In this document: positions 1 to 7,491 of the stretch, piece by piece
Layout of the letters: the number at the start of each line of letters is the position of its first letter
How positions within the stretch are numbered: the stretch's first letter is position 1
DNA from: Bacteroidota bacterium
Lineage (GTDB): Bacteria > Bacteroidota > Ignavibacteria > Ignavibacteriales > Melioribacteraceae
Direction: 5' to 3'
Length of the DNA: 26,197 bases
NCBI GenBank assembly: GCA_021812745.1
Contig: JAKAMS010000003.1
Coordinates: forward strand, 1-26,197
Notes under the pieces: model-generated
Seen by the model: only the letters and a program-made list of their open reading frames with translations
What the model was told of the DNA's origin: nothing
Database searches by the model: none
Program-made: the position numbers and the translations under genes

Positions 1-470
1 AAGCACAAAGCATTGCAGTTGGTCCGCAGGTTGGATTTATCAAATCAACAGATGCAGATAAAGCTTCAATTATGCCGGGTCTAGCGCTCCGTATTAATTT
101 ACTTGGATTTGGAGTCGAGGGTTCGATCTATTATAAGTCAGAAGAATTTCAAAACGGAGCTATAAAAACAAAAAGCTATCCTATTAATCTTACGGCAATG
201 CTTAACGTTTTACCTATAGTTCATGCTGAAGCTGGGATAGGATGGTATAATACTCAAATAGATTTTACTCATTTGAACAGCACATATAATTCAATTAGTG
301 ACGAAACAAAGACCAAACCTGGTTACCATTTCGGCGCCGGTGTTGAATTGCCGTTAGGCAATTTACTTTTGACCGGAGATATTCGTTATGTTTTTCTTGA
401 CCTATCTACAGCCGTTAGTTTTAAAAGCAATTTTTCTGTAATCATGGTTGGAGCTATGTTCAAACTATAA
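1..470 (+). CDS. Outer-membrane beta-barrel protein, 5' end outside window
   Basis: The frame is open from the left edge (first full codon at base 3) to the TAA at 468-470, so the ATG at 72 is not the true start. The translation from base 3 begins AQSIAVGPQVGF, which looks like the end of a signal peptide (AQ) followed by the first strand of a mature barrel. About 155 residues follow with alternating hydrophobic/polar strands, several glycine-rich turns and an aromatic/hydrophobic C-terminus (VGAMFKL), as in small OmpA/OmpX-like barrel domains of the outer membrane. Function beyond an outer-membrane barrel cannot be told. The missing part is probably only the signal peptide and perhaps a few more residues. 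It is followed after 43 bp by the YhcH-family gene on the same strand, so the two could be cotranscribed. Confidence 0.72.
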   Translation, partial: AQSIAVGPQVGFIKSTDADKASIMPGLALRINLLGFGVEGSIYYKSEEFQNGAIKTKSYPINLTAMLNVLPIVHAEAGIGWYNTQIDFTHLNSTYNSISDETKTKPGYHFGAGVELPLGNLLLTGDIRYVFLDLSTAVSFKSNFSVIMVGAMFKL

Positions 471-513
471 ATAACAACTCAACTTTTTTGTTACACCTAA
501 ACTCAGAGGAAAT

Positions 514-1038
514 ATGATTTTCGATCAGCTAAAAAATGCACCCTTATACTTCCCGCTCGGCGAAAGAATAGCAAAAGCTCTTCAATATCTATCTCAAACC
601 GATTTTACAAATGTTGAACCCGGCACATACGAAATTGACGGTGAAAATATTTTTGCTATTGTTCAAGAATACAATACAAAACCGTCAAGTTCCGCAAAAT
701 GGGAAGCACATAAAAAATATATTGATATCCAGTACATGGTTTCCGGAAAAGAAAAAATGGGTTTTACAGATTCTCAAAAAGTAATTGTATTACAGGAATA
801 CCGCCAAGGCAATGATATAACCATCTATAAAGGCGAAGGGAATTTTCTAATTGCCGATGAAGGTCATTTTGCAATCTTCTATCCGACGGATATTCATATG
901 CCGCAGCTTGCCTTAAACATTCCCAAAGAAGTTAAAAAAGTTGTTGTAAAAGTTAGAACTGATTTTGTTGAGGCGATTAAGGATTCCATAGTTGCCGCCG
1001 CAAATGCTGAAGAAACATCATCAGAGATTGAAGAATAA
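514..1038 (+). CDS. YhcH/YjgK/YiaL family protein (DUF386), cupin-like
   Basis: 174 residues, close to the usual 150-170 of this family. The segment KWEAHKKYIDIQYMVSGKE (about residues 63-81) is the family signature, where histidine and glutamate residues help form a metal site in a cupin-like beta-sandwich. Further conserved parts are GHFAIFYPTDIHMPQLA (around residues 118-134) and the strand KKVVVKV. Relatives such as E. coli YhcH, YiaL and EbgC belong to sugar or sialic acid catabolic loci and are thought to act on sugar anomers or as accessory subunits, but the reaction is not settled. No sugar operon is next to it here, so the substrate is unknown. AGAGGA at 505-510 is placed well for the ATG at 514. 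The last 20 residues are acidic and not part of the core. Cytoplasmic; no signal peptide. Confidence 0.85.
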   Translation: MIFDQLKNAPLYFPLGERIAKALQYLSQTDFTNVEPGTYEIDGENIFAIVQEYNTKPSSSAKWEAHKKYIDIQYMVSGKEKMGFTDSQKVIVLQEYRQGNDITIYKGEGNFLIADEGHFAIFYPTDIHMPQLALNIPKEVKKVVVKVRTDFVEAIKDSIVAAANAEETSSEIEE

Positions 1039-1053
1039 AATTATGTTATAAGC

Positions 1054-1082
1054 AGCCGGTGATCTTACAACGATCACCGGTT
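1054..1082. terminator. Hairpin between convergent genes, likely bidirectional terminator
   Basis: CCGGTGATC (1056-1064) pairs with GATCACCGG (1072-1080) around a 7-base loop, and a G-U and an A-T pair extend the stem to 1054/1082. It lies in the 58-bp gap between the stops of the YhcH-family gene (+) and the FKBP gene (-). The T-rich tract after it on the plus strand is interrupted, so termination strength is uncertain. Confidence 0.65.
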
Positions 1083-1096
1083 ACTATTTATTAATA

Positions 1097-1861
1097 CTAC
1101 TTTACTATATCTAACAATTCCACTTCAAAAATTAAAACTGTAGCCGGGGGAATCATTTCTCCACGACCCATCTCCCCATATCCAAGATCATAAGGGATAA
1201 AAAATTCATACTTACTGCCGACCGGCATCAGTTGTAGTCCTTCGGTCCATCCTTTGATAACTTGATTGAGAGGAAATTCAGCAGGTTCTTTTCTATCATA
1301 AGAGCTGTCAAATACTTTACCGTCAAGTAATGTCCCTTTGTAATTAACTTTAACTTTGTCGGTTGCTTTGGGAAGAGGTCCAGTTCCTTTTGTAATCACT
1401 CTATATTGCAAACCGCTTTCGGTTGTTATAACGCCTTCTTTCTTTTTGTTTTCCGCTAAGAAAGCAGCGCTCTCTCTTTTATTTTTTTCAATAAGCGGAG
1501 CCATCTCTTCCCTTTTCCTTTCTTCTTCTTCTTTCTGCTGAGCCATTTGTTTTTCCTGCATCCTTGTATTAAGAGATGTCAATACTTCACCAATTTTTTC
1601 TTGAGTTAAAACTGATTTTGAATTGGCAGCATCTTTAAGAGCCTCTATTAATACATTCAGGTTAAGCTGTATCATAGGATCTTTCAAATTGCTATAAATA
1701 TTCTGCCCTATACAATAGCTAATTGAATCGCCTTGTGTTTTCAATGTAACAGAAGAAGCCGGTTTAGAGGATGCGGCTTTATTTGTTGTTTGTTTTTTAT
1801 TCTGAGCAGAGACTACGGACAGCATTAATACTACTATCACCAATAATTTAATCAACTTCAT
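1097..1861 (-). CDS. Exported FKBP-type peptidyl-prolyl cis-trans isomerase
   Basis: 254 residues. Residues 1-20 form a signal peptide ([20 protein letters not shown]) without a lipobox cysteine, so a soluble periplasmic protein is expected. Residues about 42-140 match the FKBP N-terminal dimerisation region of FkpA/Mip-type proteins ([15 protein letters not shown], then a long charged helix rich in E, K and Q). Residues 146-254 are the FKBP catalytic domain: [56 protein letters not shown], and IPYDLGYGE, with the expected pocket residues Y174, D185, V201-I202, W205, Y224 and F245. It should catalyse proline isomerisation and chaperone folding of envelope proteins. The upstream AAAGGAG motif is well spaced from the ATG at 1859-1861. 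It stands alone, transcribed toward the YhcH gene. Confidence 0.93.
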   Translation of the reverse strand: MKLIKLLVIVVLMLSVVSAQNKKQTTNKAASSKPASSVTLKTQGDSISYCIGQNIYSNLKDPMIQLNLNVLIEALKDAANSKSVLTQEKIGEVLTSLNTRMQEKQMAQQKEEEERKREEMAPLIEKNKRESAAFLAENKKKEGVITTESGLQYRVITKGTGPLPKATDKVKVNYKGTLLDGKVFDSSYDRKEPAEFPLNQVIKGWTEGLQLMPVGSKYEFFIPYDLGYGEMGRGEMIPPATVLIFEVELLDIVK

Positions 1862-2033
1862 TTCATCTCCTTTTATAAATTATTTTTTTGATTTCCGGGG
1901 TGTGAAAATAACTTCAATGGCTGTGAGAAGCAAATTTATCGGACTACGCAGTACTGTGCTCTATCATCTGTTTTCGGCTGTATGTTGAGAAGAAAAATTT
2001 CTAACTTGTATCAGAATTAATCCGGAGTGAACC

Positions 2034-3038
2034 ATGAAAAGTAAATTTTTATTGAAGCTTGCATTCATCATTCAATTTGCCATTCTCAATTCTCAATTTT
2101 CAATTGTGTCCGCACAGATATATAAATCCGATTCCCCTTTTGCGCACACTTATTCTATTGTAGCGTTCGATGAAAAAACCGGCGACATGGGAGTTGCAGT
2201 ACAATCACATTGGTTTGCTGTAGGAACGAGTGTTACATGGGGAGAAGCAGGAGTTGGCGTTATAGCAACTCAATCTTTTGTAAACCCAGCTTTTGGACCT
2301 GACGGATTAGCTTTACTAAAAAAAGGAATGGCTCCGCAGGAAGTAGTTGATGAATTAATTAAGGGTGATGAAGGAAGAGAATTCCGTCAGCTTGCCGTAC
2401 TTGATTCAAAAGGAAGAGCCGCTTCTTATACCGGTAAACTTTGCATTCAACCCGCTGGAAATATTGTTGGTAAAGACTTTTCTGTTCAAGCTAATCTTAT
2501 GTCAAACGACCGAATATGGCCGGCTATGGCAGAAGCATTTAAGAATTCAAAAGGACCGTTGGCAGAAAGAATGCTCGTTGCACTTGAAGCTGCAGAAAAA
2601 GCCGGCGGTGATATAAGAGGAAAACAATCTGCCGCTCTTTTAGTAGTGCGTGCTAAATCAACAGGAAAAGTTTGGGAAGACCGTTTGGTTGATTTACGAG
2701 TAGATGATAATGCAGCTCCTCTAATTGAATTGCGCAGACTGCTCAACGTTCACCGCGCTTATGAACATATGAATAACGGCGATCTTGCTGTTGAAAAAAA
2801 TGATATGGACAAAGCAATGAAAGAATATTCTTCTGCAATGAAAATGTTTCCGGATAATCTTGAAATGAAATATTGGACTGCGGTTGCATTAGCTAACAAA
2901 GGAAACCTAAAAGAAGCTTTGCCTATGTTCAGAGAAATTTTCGAAAAAGATAAAAATTGGAGAGATCTAACTCCGCGTCTTCTTCCCAACGGATTGTTGA
3001 AAGTTACACCGGATCAGCTAAATGAAATTCTGAAATGA
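2034..3038 (+). CDS. Secreted DUF1028 family protein with C-terminal TPR-like tail
   Basis: 334 residues. A hydrophobic signal peptide ends at SAQ (residue 28). Residues about 36-225 are a DUF1028 domain: HTYSIVAFDEKTGDMGVAVQ, then GEAGVGVIATQSFVNPAFGPDGL, LDSKGRAASYTGKLC, VQANLM and GDIRGKQSAALLVV. DUF1028 proteins look like members of the Ntn-hydrolase superfamily, but no substrate has been established. Residues about 240-334 form alpha-helical TPR-like repeats (GDLAVEKNDMDKAMKEYSSA; ALANKGNLKEALPMFREIF), suggesting a protein-binding tail. The start at 2034 is preceded by CCGGAG at 2021-2026. The coding part of the signal peptide (2071-2106) closely resembles an intergenic repeat, described separately. 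It is monocistronic, between a 172-bp upstream gap and a strong terminator. Confidence 0.85.
   Translation: MKSKFLLKLAFIIQFAILNSQFSIVSAQIYKSDSPFAHTYSIVAFDEKTGDMGVAVQSHWFAVGTSVTWGEAGVGVIATQSFVNPAFGPDGLALLKKGMAPQEVVDELIKGDEGREFRQLAVLDSKGRAASYTGKLCIQPAGNIVGKDFSVQANLMSNDRIWPAMAEAFKNSKGPLAERMLVALEAAEKAGGDIRGKQSAALLVVRAKSTGKVWEDRLVDLRVDDNAAPLIELRRLLNVHRAYEHMNNGDLAVEKNDMDKAMKEYSSAMKMFPDNLEMKYWTAVALANKGNLKEALPMFREIFEKDKNWRDLTPRLLPNGLLKVTPDQLNEILK
2071..2106. repeat. AATT-rich short repeat inside the DUF1028 signal-peptide codons
   Basis: CAATTCTCAATT and CAATTTTCAATTG units lie in tandem here. CAATTTGCCATTCTCAATT in this block differs by one base from the reverse complement of 7920-7938, an intergenic repeat downstream of the thioesterase gene. 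The block encodes residues 13-25 of the signal peptide (IQFAILNSQFSIV). Confidence 0.5.
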
Positions 3039-3045
3039 ACTTCTA

Positions 3046-3074
3046 CCCCGCCGATAGATTAGTTGTCGGCGGGG
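3046..3074. terminator. Strong GC-rich hairpin, bidirectional terminator
   Basis: CCCCGCCGA (3046-3054) pairs perfectly with TCGGCGGGG (3066-3074) around an 11-base loop. It fills the 43-bp gap between the convergent stops of the DUF1028 gene (+) and the MFS gene (-). In this AT-rich window a 9-bp GC stem stands out. Neither side has a long T tract. Confidence 0.75.
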
Positions 3075-3081
3075 AAATAAA

Positions 3082-4323
3082 TTACATCTTGAGTCTGCGT
3101 AATTTTGGTGCGAACTTTCTAACAGTTGTTACAACGGCTAAAGTCATGCTTCCGCCAAAGATCACAGAAGGAATCAATCCCATTAATTTTGCCGCTACAC
3201 CGGATTCAAACGATCCTAGCTCGTTTGAAGAACCGACGAAAATACTATTTACAGAAGAAACTCGCCCGCGCATTTCATCCGGAGTATAGACTTGAATGAT
3301 AGTACTGCGTATGATCACGCTAATATTATCAAACATACCGCTAATCATTAATATCAATAGTGACACATAAAAGTTTTTTGATACGGCAAATAGAATAATT
3401 GAAACTCCAAACCCAAATACACCAATTAAAAGATTCCTTCCCGCATGTTTGAACGGAGGATTATGCGCCAAAGAAAAAGACATAATAATAGAACCCACTG
3501 CGGGAGCCGCACGTAAGAATCCTAATCCTTTAGCCCCGGTATTAAGTACTTGATCTGCGAAAATCGGTAAGACAGAAACAGCACCACCAAAGAATACTGC
3601 AAACATATCCAGACTAACTGCGCTTAAAATAATTTGATTGCCAAAGACAAATTTTACCCCCGAAGATAAACTTTGCCATATAGTTTCTTCTTTTGTTTTT
3701 TCCGGCAAAGGTTTCTTTTCAACGAAGTAAAAGTAAAACCAAGCTAACGCACAAAAAATGATAACAAAAAAGTATGCATATCCTACTCCGAAGAAACCAT
3801 AAATAAGTCCGCCAACAGCGGGACCGGTAACCGCCCCAATGTGCCAAACAACGCTACTCCATGTTGAAGCATTACCAAAAAGCTCCTTTGGCACCAGCTG
3901 TGCAGCAAAGGCACTCGTTGCCGGAAAAATAAATCCGCGCGCAATTCCAGTAATAAAGATTATAAGATAAATTGGAATTGTACCGTACAAAGCCAGCAAC
4001 GAATGCAGATGAGTTGCTGCTAAGAAGAGTAAGATTGCGCAGATAAAATATACTAATGTGGAAGAGAGAATAATATTTTTCCTATTTACTTTGTCTGCAA
4101 CATGTCCGGCAAAAAGCGCAATACATAAAAACGGTATAGCTTCTGCCATCCCTATTAACCCAAGTGAAAGAGCATCGTGAGTAAGTTCGTAAATCTGCCA
4201 GCCTACAATTACCGATTGCATTTGAATTGCAAATGTGAGCAGAAACCGCGCGGTTACAAACCTTCTATAATCTTTAATTCTCAAAGATGCATAAGCGTCT
4301 TGGGTATTTAAACTAAACTCCAT
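3082..4323 (-). CDS. MFS transporter, probable exporter (EntS-like MFS_3 type)
   Basis: 413 residues with about 12 hydrophobic segments. The N-terminus (LRIKDYRRFVTARFLLTFAI) and the first half (QIYELTHDALSLGLIGMAEA, then AGHVADKVNRKNII, the MFS A-motif-like loop between TM2 and TM3) match the MFS_3/EntS-like exporter group. ARGFIFPATSAFAAQLVPKE and GAVTGPAVGGLIYGFFG (TM5 region) also fit. Typical length for the family is about 400-430. The substrate cannot be read; relatives export siderophores, drugs or metabolites. It lies 55 bp downstream of the ferredoxin fusion on the same strand and may share its transcript. AAAGGA upstream of the ATG supports the start at 4323. Confidence 0.88.
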   Translation of the reverse strand: MEFSLNTQDAYASLRIKDYRRFVTARFLLTFAIQMQSVIVGWQIYELTHDALSLGLIGMAEAIPFLCIALFAGHVADKVNRKNIILSSTLVYFICAILLFLAATHLHSLLALYGTIPIYLIIFITGIARGFIFPATSAFAAQLVPKELFGNASTWSSVVWHIGAVTGPAVGGLIYGFFGVGYAYFFVIIFCALAWFYFYFVEKKPLPEKTKEETIWQSLSSGVKFVFGNQIILSAVSLDMFAVFFGGAVSVLPIFADQVLNTGAKGLGFLRAAPAVGSIIMSFSLAHNPPFKHAGRNLLIGVFGFGVSIILFAVSKNFYVSLLILMISGMFDNISVIIRSTIIQVYTPDEMRGRVSSVNSIFVGSSNELGSFESGVAAKLMGLIPSVIFGGSMTLAVVTTVRKFAPKLRRLKM

Positions 4324-4378
4324 GAAATCCTTTATTAAAATATCATCCTAAGGTTATAACAAAGGAATGATAAAAAAA

Positions 4379-5965
4379 TTAAAATGGAAAATCTTCTTTA
4401 GTATTTACCGCCTCTTGTTTTTTCAGTTCAACATTTTTCTTTGCAGTCTGATGCCAGAGGTTTCCTTCAACATAAATTGCTTTATACGGTTTGGTCGGGC
4501 AAGCATATTCGCAAGCACCGCAACCGATACAATAATCATCTCTTACTTCAGGAATTACCAAAGTGCCTTCGAATGGAATCATGTGAACAGCTTTGGTGGG
4601 GCAATGTTCACTGCAAGCGCCGCAATCTGTTTTCTGAGTTTGAACAATACAATTATCTTTAACAAATTTTGCTTTACCAATCTGCGTTAATTTTTTCTTC
4701 TCAAGTTCGAACGGAAGAATTGCGCCGGTAGGACAAACGTCTCCGCAAATTTTACATTCAAAGTTGCAAAAGCCGGTTGTGTTATCCATCCTTGGTTGAA
4801 GAATTCCAAGAAAACCATATTCGAGAAATGACGGCTGTAAAACTTGTGTCGGACACGAACTAACGCAAAGATGGCAAGCCGTACATTTGCTATTAAACTT
4901 TTCAACGCCTATAGATCCGGGCGGTGATACAGCGCTTTTTCTAAAAATCGGTTTTGTGCTTGGCTTAGTAACAACTATTTTCTTTTGAACTTGTGCCGCC
5001 AATGCCGACAACGATAAAAAGTAGAGAGAAGTTTTTGACAAGAATTCACGCTTAGAAATATCAATTTTCTTTTGTCCTGCTGGCGCATCCTTAAAAGTCT
5101 TCTTGCCGTAAGAGATGCTGTATGTAATTCCTTCTGTCGGACAAGATGGGATGCAATCAAAACATGCCACACACCTGCTCATATCTACCGTTTTATTATC
5201 GCTGTCAATACAACTTGACTTGCATTCTTTGGCGCAGATGCCGCAGCTTAAACATTCTTCATGGTTAATTACAATCTTAAATAAGGAAATTTTTGAAATG
5301 TACCCGAGAAGTGTTCCAACAGGGCAGACAGTATTGCAATACAATCTTCCTTTCATCCATGCCATCACAGTAACAAAAATGAGAAACAGAGCTGTTATAA
5401 TAAATGGAATTAGATTGAATACTTTGAGACTGTACTGAGAAACTGTATATAATTTGAATGACTCAAAAACATAAGCAGTCAGATTGTTGGCTCCAACCAG
5501 AAGAGGACGAAAAAAATTTCCGGTGAATCTTCCGTAAATACTGTAAGGATCCAGCAGATTTACCGCCAGTGAGCTTCCGAAGAGAAAAACTAAAATAGGA
5601 ATTGCTAGTAGAAAAATTCTCAACAGCTTTTGTTCTTTAAGAAAGTCGAACCGGCGTTTTCTTTTCCTTTTTATTTTTCCCGAGATCCAATTCACAACAT
5701 CTTGAAAAATTCCAAGCGGACAAATGGAAGAACAATATATTCTACCGAACAAAATTGTAAGAATTATTATTACCACAAATCCAACGGCACTTATAGAGAG
5801 TATTGCAATAAATTTCAGAACAGAAGGAACGAATTGTAAAAATAAAATTTTATTAGAAATACTCGGAGAGATAGTGCCGTAGATATCTATAAGCAAAAAA
5901 GTTGTTGTAATTAAAAAAATTAGGGAAACAACAATTCTAATTTTCCGAAGAAGAGAATTATTCAT
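4379..5965 (-). CDS. NapH-like membrane protein fused to a poly-4Fe-4S ferredoxin
   Basis: 528 residues. Residues 1-225 are a NapH/NosR/CcoG-like membrane part with about five helices and two cytoplasmic CxxxCP motifs, GRIYCSSICPLG (C78, C82) and GRLYCNTVCPVG (C210, C214), typical of quinol-oxidising membrane subunits. Residues 238-275 hold two 4Fe-4S clusters (C238, 241, 244, 248; C265, 268, 271, 275). Residues 305-324 form a Tat-like segment, KREFLSKTS plus a hydrophobic stretch ending in AAQ, but with KR instead of RR. Residues 361-489 hold four more clusters of the CxxCxxxCP type (C361-371, C400-411, C448-455 with C439, C479-489). The order resembles NapH followed by NapG on one chain. 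It should move electrons between the quinone pool and an unknown partner, plausibly the DUF362 protein 4 bp upstream. I am sure of the redox class, not of the substrate. Confidence 0.88.
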   Translation of the reverse strand: MNNSLLRKIRIVVSLIFLITTTFLLIDIYGTISPSISNKILFLQFVPSVLKFIAILSISAVGFVVIIILTILFGRIYCSSICPLGIFQDVVNWISGKIKRKRKRRFDFLKEQKLLRIFLLAIPILVFLFGSSLAVNLLDPYSIYGRFTGNFFRPLLVGANNLTAYVFESFKLYTVSQYSLKVFNLIPFIITALFLIFVTVMAWMKGRLYCNTVCPVGTLLGYISKISLFKIVINHEECLSCGICAKECKSSCIDSDNKTVDMSRCVACFDCIPSCPTEGITYSISYGKKTFKDAPAGQKKIDISKREFLSKTSLYFLSLSALAAQVQKKIVVTKPSTKPIFRKSAVSPPGSIGVEKFNSKCTACHLCVSSCPTQVLQPSFLEYGFLGILQPRMDNTTGFCNFECKICGDVCPTGAILPFELEKKKLTQIGKAKFVKDNCIVQTQKTDCGACSEHCPTKAVHMIPFEGTLVIPEVRDDYCIGCGACEYACPTKPYKAIYVEGNLWHQTAKKNVELKKQEAVNTKEDFPF

Positions 5966-5969
5966 TCAA

Positions 5970-6887
5970 TCACAAAATTATGCGTTTTATATTCAGAGTG
6001 CTTAAATCTTTTTTACCCACACCCATGGAACCGGCAATCTTGATATATGAAACTGAATCCGGTTCAATACCAAAAAGTTTTGCAGCAGCGGCATCCGATG
6101 CCACCATATCAGTAGAAATGATCTGCGATTTCATCAACGCCACATCATCAACCGAAACACCGCGCGGTCCGTTTTGTTTCATCACATAATAAGCGTCAAC
6201 AACATTTAGTGTCGGCTTTTTTGAGAACGTTGCATAATCAGCTATGCATTGATGCAAGTTGTTTCGGTGCCAATAACCGCGGTCCCATACAACACCCATC
6301 ATATTTTTTAATGAGGCGGTCAATCGTGCTGAGCTATGACTTTTAAGAATCGGAACGTTTATAAAAACGTCGCTATCAAGAACAAGTTCGTGAACTTTTC
6401 CTTTCGTCAGAACTTTTCCATCTTTTACAGAAACACTCTGGTAATAATTTTCAGTATCACCGGAAACAATTTTTCCGCCGGCATCTTTAACTGCTTTTTC
6501 AATTCCGCTGTTTGAATAGCTTCTTCTCCAATCATCACATGTATGGTCAAACACGTAAACTTCTTTGGCGCCTGCTTCATAACAATGTTCAATTATACGT
6601 TTAACAAGTTTTGGATTAGTATTGCCTCCTCTTTCCGGGCTTACATCCCATCCAATGTTAGGCTTAATCAACACTTTTTGATTTTTCTTAACAAAAGCGC
6701 TCATACCTCCAAGTTGTTCAATTCCTTTATCAAACATCACTTCCGGTTCACCGTTTTTTATTGCGATTAGATCATAGTTGGCAGGTATAACCTTACTGGT
6801 TTTAGCAAAATAATTTCCATAGATACCGGGCACGGTAAGTGACGCACCGGCAAGCAATCCTGTCTTTAGAAAATTTCTACGATCCAT
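5970..6887 (-). CDS. DUF362 domain protein with Tat signal
   Basis: 305 residues. The N-terminus MDRRNFLKTGLLAGASLTVP carries a twin-arginine motif (RRNFLK) and a hydrophobic core, so export by the Tat pathway is likely, which usually implies folding with a cofactor in the cytoplasm. Residues about 70-285 match DUF362: KKNQKVLIKPNIGWD, NTNPKLVKRIIEHCYEAGAK, VYVFDHTCDD, LDSDVFINVPILKSHSSAR, LKNMMGVVWDRGYWH, and SDAAAAKLFGIEPDSVSYI. Some DUF362 proteins carry their own ferredoxin domain; this one does not, and the ferredoxin is the next gene, 4 bp away. Role unknown; a redox role with the neighbour is an inference. It is the first gene of the minus-strand unit, divergent from the membrane protein gene at 6978. 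Confidence 0.87.
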   Translation of the reverse strand: MDRRNFLKTGLLAGASLTVPGIYGNYFAKTSKVIPANYDLIAIKNGEPEVMFDKGIEQLGGMSAFVKKNQKVLIKPNIGWDVSPERGGNTNPKLVKRIIEHCYEAGAKEVYVFDHTCDDWRRSYSNSGIEKAVKDAGGKIVSGDTENYYQSVSVKDGKVLTKGKVHELVLDSDVFINVPILKSHSSARLTASLKNMMGVVWDRGYWHRNNLHQCIADYATFSKKPTLNVVDAYYVMKQNGPRGVSVDDVALMKSQIISTDMVASDAAAAKLFGIEPDSVSYIKIAGSMGVGKKDLSTLNIKRIIL

Positions 6888-6919
6888 CCTTTCCTCTTTA
6901 GAATAATTTCTATTTCATT

Positions 6920-6948
6920 TTGTAGAAACTTATCATTATGTTATTTTG
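6920..6948 (+). promoter_or_regulatory. Possible Bacteroidota-type promoter for the 6978 gene
   Basis: TTG at 6920-6922 and TATTTTG at 6942-6948, spaced 19 bases, resemble the -33 TTG and -7 TAnnTTTG elements of Bacteroidota housekeeping promoters, although the -7 element is not an exact match. They lie 30 bp upstream of the ATG in a 90-bp divergent gap. In AT-rich DNA such matches are common, so this is only a candidate. Confidence 0.22.
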
Positions 6949-6977
6949 GATTCAAGATAATTATTGGAACAGTCAAC

Positions 6978-7490
6978 ATGAACTCATTTTCTGCAACTAT
7001 CTCAAAATACAATTATAAAACAGCCATCTATGATATTTTGGCTATCGCAATAATAACTTATGCACCAGCGCTTTCTCACCTTATTGCTATTCCCATTTAT
7101 CTTTTAGACCCGATGAGAATTATTCTTCTTTTAAGTATCGTTCATACATCAAAGAAAAATGTTTTCTTGTTAGCAGCGGCTTTACCGTTATTATCTTTTA
7201 TCATCTCGGCACATCCATATTTCGTTAAGTCGCTTTTAATTGCGTCCGAGTTAATGATAAACGCATTTCTTTTCTTCTATCTTATAAAGTTTTTCAAAAA
7301 TTCATTTACTTCTGCATTAGTAAGTATTGCTATGAGCAAAGTTTACTACTACCTGGTGAAATTTAGTTTAATTGGTTTTGGCTTAATCTCTACCGAACTC
7401 GTTTCAACACCCATCATTCTTCAGATAATTGTTGCGCTATCAATTTCGGTTTATCTCTGGTTCTTTTTTAGAGAAGAAAGACTGAATTAA
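6978..7490 (+). CDS. Uncharacterised small membrane protein, ECF S-component-like layout
   Basis: 170 residues with about five to six hydrophobic helices and a short charged tail (FFFREERLN). I do not recognise a named family with certainty. The pattern of a first helix with YAPALSHLIAIPIY, the segment LLDPMRIILLLSI, a proline-rich second part (AAALPLLSFIISAHPYF), then ASELMINAFLFFYLIK and SKVYYYLVKF resembles the substrate-binding S components of ECF vitamin transporters in size and layout, but no BioY, ThiT or RibU signature is present and no EcfA or EcfT gene is nearby. The stop at 7488-7490 is one base from the next ATG, so it is almost certainly cotranslated with the thioesterase gene. 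Upstream Shine-Dalgarno is weak (GGAAC). Confidence 0.75.
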   Translation: MNSFSATISKYNYKTAIYDILAIAIITYAPALSHLIAIPIYLLDPMRIILLLSIVHTSKKNVFLLAAALPLLSFIISAHPYFVKSLLIASELMINAFLFFYLIKFFKNSFTSALVSIAMSKVYYYLVKFSLIGFGLISTELVSTPIILQIIVALSISVYLWFFFREERLN

Positions 7491-7491
7491 A

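Noticed and set aside
72..470. ATG at 72 as the start of the first barrel protein
   Set aside because: The frame is open to the left edge and codes for a plausible barrel N-terminus after a signal-peptide end (AQ), so the start lies outside the window.
1862..2033. 172-bp gap between FKBP and DUF1028 as a hidden RNA or gene
   Set aside because: No hairpin, repeat or codon pattern stands out beyond a small GCAGTACTGTGC near-palindrome.
5115..5438. 107-residue plus-strand frame and similar long frames opposite real genes
   Set aside because: They lie antisense to well-supported coding regions, have no recognisable domains and no ribosome sites, and are shadows of codon bias.
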